Below the pieces are notes generated by a model, which had not been told where the DNA came from, ran no database searches, and saw only the letters and a program-made list of their open reading frames with translations. 34,027 nt of DNA, from positions 1 to 34,027 of the forward strand of contig DNTA01000324.1 of assembly GCA_003500135.1 (NCBI GenBank), in the 5' to 3' direction. The translations under genes were made by a program, and so were the position numbers. Of the stretch, positions 26,101 through 33,221 are shown piece by piece (the stretch's first letter is position 1; each line of letters begins with the position of its first letter). Origin of the DNA: Cytophagales bacterium (lineage in GTDB: Bacteria > Bacteroidota > Bacteroidia > Cytophagales > Cyclobacteriaceae).

Positions 26101-29100
26101 AAATAATCGTGCTGAACTGGCAGAGCCTCAAAGGAATTGGGCCGGTATCACAAGAGCAGTTACAACCGATGTGGATTTTGACCGAAATAATATTGAATAT
26201 ATTGAATTCTGGCTGATGGACCCGTTTATCGACGGGCCGAATGGACGTGTATTGGACGGGGTATACAATCAAAACAATACTACCGGAGGAAAGCTGGTTT
26301 TTAACCTGGGAAGTATTTCGGAAGACGTAATGAAAGATGGCCGGCATGCCTTCGAGAATGGATTGCCCGCTGAGGGAGGTACAGAAAGTACCATCGAAAA
26401 TGAATGGGGGATCGTTACAACTCAGCAGTTTCTTACGAATGCCTTTGATAATTCACCGGATTCCAGATCAAACCAGGATGTAGGGTTCGACGGGCTTCCA
26501 AGTACCGAAGAAGCAACATATGGGCCATATGATTCAATATTTACACAAAATTTGAACCTTTCACCTGCCGTAAGGGAGCAGGTGCTTCAAGATGCTGCCG
26601 CCGATGACTTTCAATACTATTTGGGGGGCGATCTGGATGCGGCAAATGCCAAAATTCTGGAGCGGTATAAAAGCTTTAACAGCCCTGAAAACAACTCGCC
26701 AGTAGCCAGCGCCTCCAGTAATTTTACCCCTTCAAGTACAAACCTTCCAAATAATGAGGACCTGAATAATGACAATACCCTGACTGATCTGGAAGAGTAT
26801 TATGAATATGAAATTGATTTACGAAGGAATTCATTAAACCTTGATAACCCCTACATAGTGGATCAAATTACCGATAAAGGGACGGGTGAAGAGGTAAACT
26901 GGTACCTTTTCAGGGTTCCGATTAGAAAGCCCACCCGGAAGCAAGGCAATATAAATGGATTTAAGTCGATAAGGTTTATCCGAACTTACCTTACCGATTG
27001 GGTGCAGCCGGTTGTACTAAGAATGGTGAAATTTCAAATGGTCGGAAGCCAATGGAGGCGCTATGAAGAAAGCTTGTGGGAAAATGGTTTATACGAAGAG
27101 CAGGAAAACTACGATCCAAACTTTGTGATTGACGTAGTAAATATCGAAGAAAATGGCTCCGCATCAATTGATGAGAACAATGTGCAAAAAATACCATATG
27201 TGATTCCCCCGGGCATCAACCGTGACATCGATAACTCTTCACCTGTTTTCAGAAGGACCAACGAACAATCAATCCAGCTTTGCCTTGAGGACCTGAAAGA
27301 CCGTGATGCAAGGGCCGTTTATAAAAACTTTAACGCTGACCTCGTAAATTACGGTAAGATCAAAATGTTTGTACATGCCCAGGAAAATGGCATGCCATTG
27401 GAAGATGGCGACGTTTCGGCTTTTATCAGGCTGGGTTCAGACCTCGAGGAAAATTTCTATGAGGTAGAGGTACCATTGAAAGTTACCAGGCCCGGAGCCT
27501 CCAGTCCAAGAGAGATATGGCCGGCCGAGAATGAAATTAATATTGATTTAAACGCACTTTATGCAGTTAAAAAGAAACGCGATAATCTGAATTTTGACAA
27601 ATCGGTGTTATTTACCGATAGTGTAGGCCGGTATAAAGTATCGGTTTTCGGGGCCCCAAAACTAAGCACTTTACAATCCATTTTTCTGGGTGTGCGAAAT
27701 CCGGGAACACCCGACGAAATGCCAAAATCGGCTTGTGTTTGGTTCAATGAATTGCGGGTGACTGACTTTGACCAGACAAAAGGCTGGGCAGCTAATGCTT
27801 ACCTGAGCATGAATCTGGCAGATTTAGGAAATATTACTGCCTCTACACGCTATACCTCTGTTGGTTTCGGTGGTATTCAACAAAAAATTTCCCAAAGGAC
27901 GCGGGAAGAAACTTTCGAATACGATGTTTCCACCAGTCTGAATATGGAAAAATTCATTCCGGGCAACCATGGACTGAAAATCCCATTATTTGCCAGCTAT
28001 GAAGAACGGAAAATCACACCTTTCTTTGACCCTACCGATGATGACATACCACTGGAAGCGGCCCTTGAAGCAATAAACGATCCCGAGGAACGCGAAGAGT
28101 TTAAAAAGATTGTACAGGACAAAACGGTTAGGAGAAGTATCAACCTGGTAAATGTGCGCAAAACAAAAGTAAAAGAAGACGCCAAGCCTCACATTTACGA
28201 TATTGAAAACCTATCGGTCACATATGCCTACAGCGATGTGACATCAAGTAATTATCAAATAGCTTCTTTTGAGGAAAGAAATTACCGCAGTTCGATTGCC
28301 TATAATTTTTCGCCGCCAACTAACTACCTCGAACCATTTAAAAACTCCAAAGCCCTTGATGCAAAATATCTTCAGCTTCTTAAAGATTTTAATTTAAGTT
28401 TTGCACCCAGTAATTTGCTGGTCCGCTGGGATCTGGACAGAAAATTTTCGCGTACGCAAATGAGGAATGGCGACTTATCTACTGTGGGTATTCAGCCCAT
28501 GTGGTTGAAGTATTTTTATTTCAACAGGACATACGGGTTAAAATGGAACTTATCCAAGGGGCTTTCCATCGACTATAACGCAAGGGCCAACGCGGTGGTA
28601 GATGAACCGGAAGGCGATATAATTACTACCCGGCAACGCGATGAAATCATTGAAAATTTGCTGTCATTGGGCCGAATGCGGGATTTCAGCCAGGACATAA
28701 GGGTGAATTACCGTGTGCCTTTGGATAAAATCCCTTTGGTGAACTGGATGAGCGCTGATGCCCGGTATAGCACAGGTTATTTATGGAAAGCCGGTTCATA
28801 TTCACCAATAGATTCCCTAAACCAACAGTTGGTTTTAGGAAATCAGATTCAAAACAACCGGGAATATGGTGTTACCGGAAAAATTGACTTTGTCAGGTTA
28901 TACAATAAAAGCAAGTATTTAAAATCGATCAATTCTCCATCGCGAAGGAGAAGCCGGAGCAGGACCAGACCCGATGCTGCTGCTGCAGATACAACAGATG
29001 TGAAATTTGGCGAAACCAAAGCTGCGAAGGGCTTTATGCGCTTTTTAATGATGGTACGCAATATTAATGTCACCTATAACATCAGGGAGGCTACCCGACT

Positions 29101-30382
29101 ACCCGGGTATTCACAACAATTGTTTTTGTTAGGAATGGATTCTACCTGGTCGGCGCCTGGTTGGAATTTTATTTTAGGCGCACAGGACCCGTCTATACGG
29201 CAAAGGGCCGCAAGTGAAGGATGGCTGGTAACGGACACCTTACTGAACACACCTTTTTCGCAACTCAGGACGTACGATTTACAAATACGATCTACCATAG
29301 AGCCCCTTAATGATTTAAGGATACAGGTAGATCTTAAAAAAAGCGCTACCGGAAATTATGAAGAAATATTTAGAGTAGACCCTGATAGTCCTGAATCGGC
29401 CACTGGAACCTACAGTGTTCAGGGTGTATCGCGCTCAGGCAGCTACAATATTTCATTTTCGATGCTACAAACCGCCTTTGAAGCATCGGATAATACCAGG
29501 AACTCCGGAACGTTTAACAAATTTGTTGAAAACAGGCAGATCATAAAAGACAGGTTGGGAAGCGAGTATGCCATCAATTCCCAGGACATTACGATTCCTG
29601 CCTTTATTGCGGCTTATTCGGGCAAAGATGCCAATACAATAGATTTAACGCCATTTCCCAGAATGCCCATTCCCAACTGGAGGCTTGACTACAGTGGTTT
29701 GGGAAAAATTGCCGGTTTTAAAGAAGTGTTTTCATCTTTTAACATCACGCATGGTTACCGTTCATCCTATGGGGTGAATAATTACACCAACTCGCAGGAA
29801 TACCAGGAAAACATAGGGTTTGAAAACGGGCTTACCTTCATTCCACCACCAACCATCGCCAATGACAACGGCGAGCTAATTCCGGTTTTTCTTTTCGGAC
29901 AGGTTACCTTACAGGAAGAGTTTTCACCCCTGATCGGCATTAACTTCCGTACAAAAAAACAATTAACAGCCAGGTTAGATTATAAAATCCAACGAAACCT
30001 GGCGCTTAATATTAATAACGCTCAAATCACGGAAGTTCGCAACAGGGATGTAAGCCTGGAAGTGGGCTATACAAAGTCGAAACTTAGATTGCCGTTCAAA
30101 TCACAAGGCAGAGTGATCACATTGGATAACGATGTGACCTTTAAGCTGAATTTAACCATTCAGGAGAACCAGACTTTTCAGCGGAGAATAGATGAAGAAG
30201 ACCAGGTGACCAATGGTAATATGAACTGGAGGCTTAGGCCCCAAGTCAATTATACCCTTAGTGACAGGCTGAATTTAAACATTTATTTTGAACGGCAGGT
30301 CAATAGTCCGAAAGTATCCAACCAATTTCCGAGATCTACCACATCGGCAGGGTTTCAGTTGCGCTTTAGTTTAGCACAATAA
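23192..30382 (+). CDS. sprA: SprA, outer-membrane translocon of the type IX secretion system
   Basis: This 2,396-residue protein is SprA (Sov in Porphyromonas), the giant beta-barrel that lets T9SS cargo cross the outer membrane; it is also needed for gliding in Flavobacterium. Length and layout agree: a signal peptide (about 1-29, ends SYAYA), then family segments such as GGSFVDIRPNGFVTLDFGG (167-185), repeated beta-strand blocks, and a last strand ending AGFQLRFSLAQ. The frame is intact over 7.2 kb. Near residues 1910-1930 there is an Arg/Ser-rich insert (SPSRRRSRSRTRPD). The start is TTG at 23192; no ATG occurs before about residue 113, and only a TTG start keeps the signal peptide. It follows ruvA by ten bases. 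The CHU_C-type protein at 4681-6603 is a likely client. Confidence 0.96.
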   Translation: MTATRPSYFWKSIIIITYSLFFASGSYAYAFFQQVPADTVNSDTTDIPEEYEPSVFPTYDLKDRYGNPYLYHQSPSPLYLQEPPIIQQETEVDTSLNYTIYENIGDLNYRPATRMTFDQYRRYRSEEMRKEYWQERSAGLDGESSVSGRRLIPPIYMSPVLDRIFGGSFVDIRPNGFVTLDFGGRWQRVQNPAIPIRQQRTGGFEFDQQISLNVTGKIGEKLAIIANFDNNNTFDFQNDLKVEYTGFEEDIIQKLEIGNVSMPVSNSLISGAQKLFGVKGQFRFGDMWVTAVASTQRGKNESIVVNSGLDGGQGRDFSVQASSYDENRHFFLGHFFRDNYEKWLSRLPQINSSVQLTRVEVYVMNRQNNTQNIRNFAAFMDLGEGRVIYRDNNAFITPGQGNAPNDNDANAMYNSLQANPNLRNQDEITNILEQDWDLVKSTDFEIITSARKLDEREYTFNKELGIISLTRKLQNDEVLAVSYEYRYLGQTYKVGEMTEDYQNLSENDVVFLKMLRPTKINPEVPTWDLMMKNIYSLNASQISQEGFRLRVVYRDDRAGVDNPSINEGARTNGVPLIELTGLDRLNVNNDPQKDGNFDFVPNITIIPETGLVMFPVLEPFGSNLRQYFNPDSEADLIRRYVYDDLYEKTRADAELVTTLNKYFLVGKMQAGSSSEIVLPGINIAEGSVIVKAGSAILVENQDYRVDYNLGRVTILNESILNSGKRIEVSYEKEDLFNFQARSLLGTHIDYRVSEDINFGATLLYLNERPLISRVSIGDEPIRNLKYGFNMNYSKDWRFLTKAVDALPVIQTKAPSNVTFNAEFAQLVPGTSNKVDGEGTSYIDDFETSSTPISLGNNFQVWNLASTPATDDNRYSVVQPATNDLRVGFRRAKLAWYVVDNLFYGTSAAIGKPDNITDEDLDNHYVRQVPLNEVFKQRDPEVGANRLTVFDLAYFPHERGPYNFNPDLVERNNRAELAEPQRNWAGITRAVTTDVDFDRNNIEYIEFWLMDPFIDGPNGRVLDGVYNQNNTTGGKLVFNLGSISEDVMKDGRHAFENGLPAEGGTESTIENEWGIVTTQQFLTNAFDNSPDSRSNQDVGFDGLPSTEEATYGPYDSIFTQNLNLSPAVREQVLQDAAADDFQYYLGGDLDAANAKILERYKSFNSPENNSPVASASSNFTPSSTNLPNNEDLNNDNTLTDLEEYYEYEIDLRRNSLNLDNPYIVDQITDKGTGEEVNWYLFRVPIRKPTRKQGNINGFKSIRFIRTYLTDWVQPVVLRMVKFQMVGSQWRRYEESLWENGLYEEQENYDPNFVIDVVNIEENGSASIDENNVQKIPYVIPPGINRDIDNSSPVFRRTNEQSIQLCLEDLKDRDARAVYKNFNADLVNYGKIKMFVHAQENGMPLEDGDVSAFIRLGSDLEENFYEVEVPLKVTRPGASSPREIWPAENEINIDLNALYAVKKKRDNLNFDKSVLFTDSVGRYKVSVFGAPKLSTLQSIFLGVRNPGTPDEMPKSACVWFNELRVTDFDQTKGWAANAYLSMNLADLGNITASTRYTSVGFGGIQQKISQRTREETFEYDVSTSLNMEKFIPGNHGLKIPLFASYEERKITPFFDPTDDDIPLEAALEAINDPEEREEFKKIVQDKTVRRSINLVNVRKTKVKEDAKPHIYDIENLSVTYAYSDVTSSNYQIASFEERNYRSSIAYNFSPPTNYLEPFKNSKALDAKYLQLLKDFNLSFAPSNLLVRWDLDRKFSRTQMRNGDLSTVGIQPMWLKYFYFNRTYGLKWNLSKGLSIDYNARANAVVDEPEGDIITTRQRDEIIENLLSLGRMRDFSQDIRVNYRVPLDKIPLVNWMSADARYSTGYLWKAGSYSPIDSLNQQLVLGNQIQNNREYGVTGKIDFVRLYNKSKYLKSINSPSRRRSRSRTRPDAAAADTTDVKFGETKAAKGFMRFLMMVRNINVTYNIREATRLPGYSQQLFLLGMDSTWSAPGWNFILGAQDPSIRQRAASEGWLVTDTLLNTPFSQLRTYDLQIRSTIEPLNDLRIQVDLKKSATGNYEEIFRVDPDSPESATGTYSVQGVSRSGSYNISFSMLQTAFEASDNTRNSGTFNKFVENRQIIKDRLGSEYAINSQDITIPAFIAAYSGKDANTIDLTPFPRMPIPNWRLDYSGLGKIAGFKEVFSSFNITHGYRSSYGVNNYTNSQEYQENIGFENGLTFIPPPTIANDNGELIPVFLFGQVTLQEEFSPLIGINFRTKKQLTARLDYKIQRNLALNINNAQITEVRNRDVSLEVGYTKSKLRLPFKSQGRVITLDNDVTFKLNLTIQENQTFQRRIDEEDQVTNGNMNWRLRPQVNYTLSDRLNLNIYFERQVNSPKVSNQFPRSTTSAGFQLRFSLAQ

Positions 30383-30384
30383 TG

Positions 30385-30415
30385 TTGGGAGGTTTTAAAA
30401 TGAAATGTATTTTTG
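30385..30415 (+). promoter_or_regulatory. Bacteroidota-type promoter for gcvH
   Basis: TTG (30385-30387), a 20-bp gap and TATTTTTG (30408-30415) match the consensus. Transcription would start near 30422, ten bases before the gcvH ATG, so gcvH and the VanZ-family gene can be expressed apart from sprA. Confidence 0.6.
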
Positions 30416-30431
30416 AAAAAAACTATAGCAC

Positions 30432-30812
30432 ATGAATTTACCAGAAGAATTAAAGTACACTAAAGACCACGAATGGGTTAGAGTGGAAGGTAATGAAGCA
30501 TACGTTGGCATCACTGATTTCGCACAAAGTGAATTGGGTGATATCGTATTTGTCGAAATCGAAACCGAGGGTGAAGAAATCGAACAAAATGAAGTTTTCG
30601 GAACGATTGAAGCTGTAAAAACGGTTTCAGATCTTTTCATGCCGGTCAGTGGAAAGGTATTGGAATTTAACAGCAGCCTTGAAGATTCTCCTGAAACAGT
30701 CAATTCTGATCCGTATGGAGAGGGATGGATGATCAAAATAAGCATGGATGATGCTTCACAGGTGGATGATTTGATGTCTGCTGCTGACTACAAAGAAATG
30801 ATAGGACAATAA
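30432..30812 (+). CDS. gcvH: Glycine cleavage system H protein
   Basis: This 126-residue protein carries the lipoyl group of the glycine cleavage system and shuttles the aminomethyl intermediate between the P, T and L proteins. The lipoyl-lysine is Lys63 in [12 protein letters not shown] (58-69). The N-terminus ([18 protein letters not shown]) and [13 protein letters not shown] are typical. In bacteria GcvH may also serve in lipoic acid transfer. Other gcv genes are not nearby; the gene stands alone beside sprA, an order I recall from other Bacteroidota. It has its own promoter, and the next gene follows by 13 bases. Confidence 0.96.
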   Translation: MNLPEELKYTKDHEWVRVEGNEAYVGITDFAQSELGDIVFVEIETEGEEIEQNEVFGTIEAVKTVSDLFMPVSGKVLEFNSSLEDSPETVNSDPYGEGWMIKISMDDASQVDDLMSAADYKEMIGQ

Positions 30813-30825
30813 TTTTCTGGCCCAA

Positions 30826-31197
30826 ATGTTTTGGAGATTTAACCTGTTTACCATCATTTGGGCATCACTTATTGCAGCAGCAACGTTATTGCCTATTGGC
30901 CCAATTCCGGCTCAGGATATTTTATTGCCGGTAGATAAAATAATACATTCCATACTTTTTGCCATACTCATGTTTTTGAGCTGTGTAGGCTTTGCCAAGC
31001 AGTTTTCATTTACCAGTATGAAAAAACAACCGGTGCTTTATTCCGTTGTATGGATAGGAGGTTATGGTTTGATCATTGAACTTATTCAGGCCATTATGCC
31101 TTCAAGGGCTTTCGAACTGATGGACTTATTTGCCGATTTTACCGGATTGATTTTAGGATATATCGGCTTTTTCCTCATCTACAAATTAAAAATTTGA
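30826..31197 (+). CDS. VanZ-family membrane protein
   Basis: This 123-residue inner-membrane protein has four hydrophobic segments (about 5-24, 38-57, 70-90 and 101-121). It matches the VanZ family in length and in the motif DKIIHSILFAILMF (37-50), with the conserved Asp-Lys and His, and in a later acidic-aromatic stretch (AFELMDLFADFTGLILG). VanZ gives low-level teicoplanin resistance in enterococci, but most chromosomal relatives have no known role and no resistance link is implied. It begins 13 bases after gcvH and probably shares its transcript. Confidence 0.85.
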   Translation: MFWRFNLFTIIWASLIAAATLLPIGPIPAQDILLPVDKIIHSILFAILMFLSCVGFAKQFSFTSMKKQPVLYSVVWIGGYGLIIELIQAIMPSRAFELMDLFADFTGLILGYIGFFLIYKLKI

Positions 31198-31221
31198 TAG
31201 GCATCGTCTAAAAATATTTTG
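31194..31221 (+). promoter_or_regulatory. Possible promoter for the first tonB
   Basis: TTG (31194-31196), an 18-bp gap and TATTTTG (31215-31221, one base short of TAnnTTTG) are close to the consensus. Transcription would start near 31228, about 48 bases before the ATG at 31276. Confidence 0.35.
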
Positions 31222-31275
31222 TATTATTGCAATTCCACCAGTGGTGGGTTCAAAAGAAATCAAAGAACAATAGAT

Positions 31276-31950
31276 ATGGAAATCAAAAAGTATCCTAAGG
31301 CAGACCTTACCAAAAAGTCAGGATTGTTCCTGAACATTGGATTGGTGATCAGTTTGGCTGTAGTTTTCGTAGCAATGGAATGGAAAACATTCGAAGATAA
31401 CAGCGCTGTGAAAATGGCTGCCAACACCGACAACATGGAAGAGTTGATGGACGTTCCACAAACACAGCAACCCCCTCCACCACCACCAAAAGTTCAGCAA
31501 CCTGAAATTATTGAGGTGCCTGATGAAGAAGAAATTGAAGAAGAGATCGAAGTAGACCTTGACGTGGAAATCACAGAGGAGACCGTTATTGAAGAAATCG
31601 TGATGGATGAAGCTCCTGAAGAAGAAAAAGCAGAAGAGATTTTCACAATCGTGGAAGATCAGCCAACTCCTGAAGGTGGTATGGCTGCATTTTATCAGTA
31701 TGTACAGAAAAATCTTAAATACCCTGCTCAGGCGAGAAGAATGGGTATTGAAGGAAAAGTATTCGTACAGTTTGTAGTCGACAAAGACGGAACGATCCAG
31801 GATGTGAAGGCCGTGAAAGGCATAGGTGCAGGATGTGACGAGGAAGCCGTTAGGGTAATTAAGCAATCACCTAAGTGGAATCCTGGTAAACAAAGAGGTA
31901 GAGCAGTGAAAGTTCGGATGATCCTGCCTATCACATTTAAATTGGGATAA
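31276..31950 (+). CDS. Energy transducer TonB (first copy)
   Basis: This 224-residue protein couples the proton motive force, through ExbB and ExbD, to outer-membrane transporters. It has a short cytoplasmic start (MEIKKYPKADLTKK), one membrane segment (about 16-35), a Pro-rich stretch (QQPPPPPPKVQQPEI), a long acidic region (about 85-135) and a TonB C-terminal domain (about 140-224) with KVFVQFVVDKDG and GIGAGCDEEAVRVIK. The acidic spacer is usual for Bacteroidota TonB. I chose the ATG at 31276; the frame is open back to a TTG at 31219, but that part lacks family similarity. A strong terminator follows, so it is separate from the second copy. No exbB or exbD is in the window. Confidence 0.92.
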   Translation: MEIKKYPKADLTKKSGLFLNIGLVISLAVVFVAMEWKTFEDNSAVKMAANTDNMEELMDVPQTQQPPPPPPKVQQPEIIEVPDEEEIEEEIEVDLDVEITEETVIEEIVMDEAPEEEKAEEIFTIVEDQPTPEGGMAAFYQYVQKNLKYPAQARRMGIEGKVFVQFVVDKDGTIQDVKAVKGIGAGCDEEAVRVIKQSPKWNPGKQRGRAVKVRMILPITFKLG

Positions 31951-31974
31951 AAACATTCTCATAAAAGATTTATT

Positions 31975-32000
31975 AAAGCTGCTCATTGGGCAGCTTTTTT
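31975..32000 (+). terminator. Intrinsic terminator after the first tonB
   Basis: Bases 31975-31984 and 31988-31997 form a 10-bp stem (one G-T pair) with a three-base loop, and T continues to 32000. It lies 24 bases after the stop of the first tonB. Confidence 0.88.
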
Positions 32001-32076
32001 ATTGACTAATGTTCTGCACCCCGCTTCCAAATCAATTATCCAGCGAAATACGTCACTCAGGCCGTTGAATGGAGTT

Positions 32077-32216
32077 TAAAGTCCAACTAAACCAGTGTTT
32101 TTTTCGTTTATATAAGTAGAGAACACTATTGGCATTGTAATGATTTATTGGAGCAATGCTTGTTGAGAACCTGAAAATCAGGTTCTATTCCGCTCTTTTT
32201 GAAATGTTGGACTTTA
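32077..32216 (+). promoter_or_regulatory. Multi-stem structured leader upstream of the second tonB
   Basis: An 11-bp closing stem (TAAAGTCCAAC at 32077-32087 with GTTGGACTTTA at 32206-32216) encloses three local stems. Stem A pairs 32094-32103 with 32118-32127 (10 bp, two G-U). Stem B pairs 32131-32138 with 32153-32160 (GCATTG/CAATGC core). Stem C pairs 32166-32174 with 32178-32186 (9 bp, AAA loop). The element ends 12 bases before the ATG of the second tonB. Pairings are seen directly; function is unknown. It could be a regulatory RNA leader, or a small repeat element with 11-bp inverted ends. No promoter consensus is visible upstream of it. Confidence 0.5.
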
Positions 32217-32228
32217 TAAGCGGTAGCC

Positions 32229-33074
32229 ATGAAAGCAAGTAAAAAACACCCTAAGGCTGCACGCAGAGAAAATCTCCCTGCTGACAAGCGAAATGTGCCT
32301 AAAGGAACTAATCCTTCATCTGCAAATACCACAGGCACTCTGTCAAATGACCATATTCATCAACAGATAGTTTTAAATGATCTCATTCAGATCAAGAAGA
32401 AAAAATATAAGTGGAACAAAAATGCGAACCTGCTCATAAGCAGCATAAGCATTTGTTTGAGTTTACTTATCGTTATTTTAATGTTTGAGTGGAGATTTTA
32501 TGAAAGCGAAAGCGATGTTCAAATGAAATCAGATACCGAGCAGTTTGAAGACTTGCTCGATGTACCTCAAACCGCTCAACCCGCACCACCTCCACCTCAG
32601 GTGTCAAATGTACAAGTAGTGGAAGTTTCGGACGAAGAGATGATCGAAGAGATAGAAGTCAGTTTTGATATTGAAATCACGGAAGAAACAAAGGTCGAAG
32701 AAGCTGTTACTACTGAGATTGAAACTTCTGAGCCTGAAGAAGAAATAGCAGATGAGATCTTCACAATTGTTGAAGAGCAACCTTCTCCTATCGGAGGTAT
32801 GAAAGCATTTTATACTTACGTTTCAGAAAATTTAAAATACCCTGTTAAAGCTTCGAGAATGGACATACAGGGAAGGGTATTTGTACAGTTTGTTGTAGAA
32901 AAGGATGGGTCACTCACCGATATACAGGTGGTAAAAGGAATAGGCGCTGGCTGTGATGAAGAAGCAGTTCGTGTTATAAAAAATGCGCCTAGGTGGGAAC
33001 CCGGAAAGCAAAGAGGCAGACCGGTAAGGGTTAAAATGATATTGCCAATAGTGTTCAAACTGTATGAAAGGTAA
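32229..33074 (+). CDS. Energy transducer TonB (second copy, long N-terminus)
   Basis: This 281-residue protein is a paralogue of the gene just upstream. The membrane segment (about 67-87), Pro-rich stretch (QPAPPPPQV), acidic spacer and TonB C-terminal domain are in the same order, and KGIGAGCDEEAVRVIK is identical in both. It differs at the start: about 50 extra residues precede the membrane segment, including KASKKHPKAARRENLPADK and a polar Ser/Thr/Asn part, all predicted cytoplasmic. The start KKHPKA echoes KKYPKA of copy one, as if the extension had been inserted after it. No internal ATG would give a shorter form that keeps the membrane segment. It has its own leader and terminator. Confidence 0.9.
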   Translation: MKASKKHPKAARRENLPADKRNVPKGTNPSSANTTGTLSNDHIHQQIVLNDLIQIKKKKYKWNKNANLLISSISICLSLLIVILMFEWRFYESESDVQMKSDTEQFEDLLDVPQTAQPAPPPPQVSNVQVVEVSDEEMIEEIEVSFDIEITEETKVEEAVTTEIETSEPEEEIADEIFTIVEEQPSPIGGMKAFYTYVSENLKYPVKASRMDIQGRVFVQFVVEKDGSLTDIQVVKGIGAGCDEEAVRVIKNAPRWEPGKQRGRPVRVKMILPIVFKLYER

Positions 33075-33096
33075 TACTATTCGTTTCGGGTTCCTT

Positions 33097-33124
33097 AGGG
33101 CCAGCCAATCGGTTGGCCCTTTTT
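33097..33124 (+). terminator. Intrinsic terminator after the second tonB
   Basis: A 10-bp stem (AGGGCCAGCC at 33097-33106 with GGTTGGCCCT at 33111-33120, one G-T pair) with a four-base loop is followed by further T to 33124. It lies 22 bases after the stop codon. Confidence 0.88.
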
Positions 33125-33221
33125 GATAGTATACCATTGGCAAGTAAAACTTATTAAATGCTGTGAAATGATTTAAGGAAAACTATTTTCATATCCACGG
33201 GTTATTCAAAAAAAATGAGTC

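Noticed and set aside
30826..31197. VanZ-family gene as a glycopeptide resistance determinant.
   Set aside because: No vanHAX or related genes are near; chromosomal VanZ-like proteins are common and mostly without a known role.
31235..31247. Small palindrome CCACC-AGT-GGTGG in the leader of the first tonB.
   Set aside because: Five-base arms are common by chance; no second site or known operator matches it.
31318..31866. Antisense open frame of 182 codons over the first tonB.
   Set aside because: Its Phe/His-rich make-up reflects the reverse complement of the acidic spacer in TonB.
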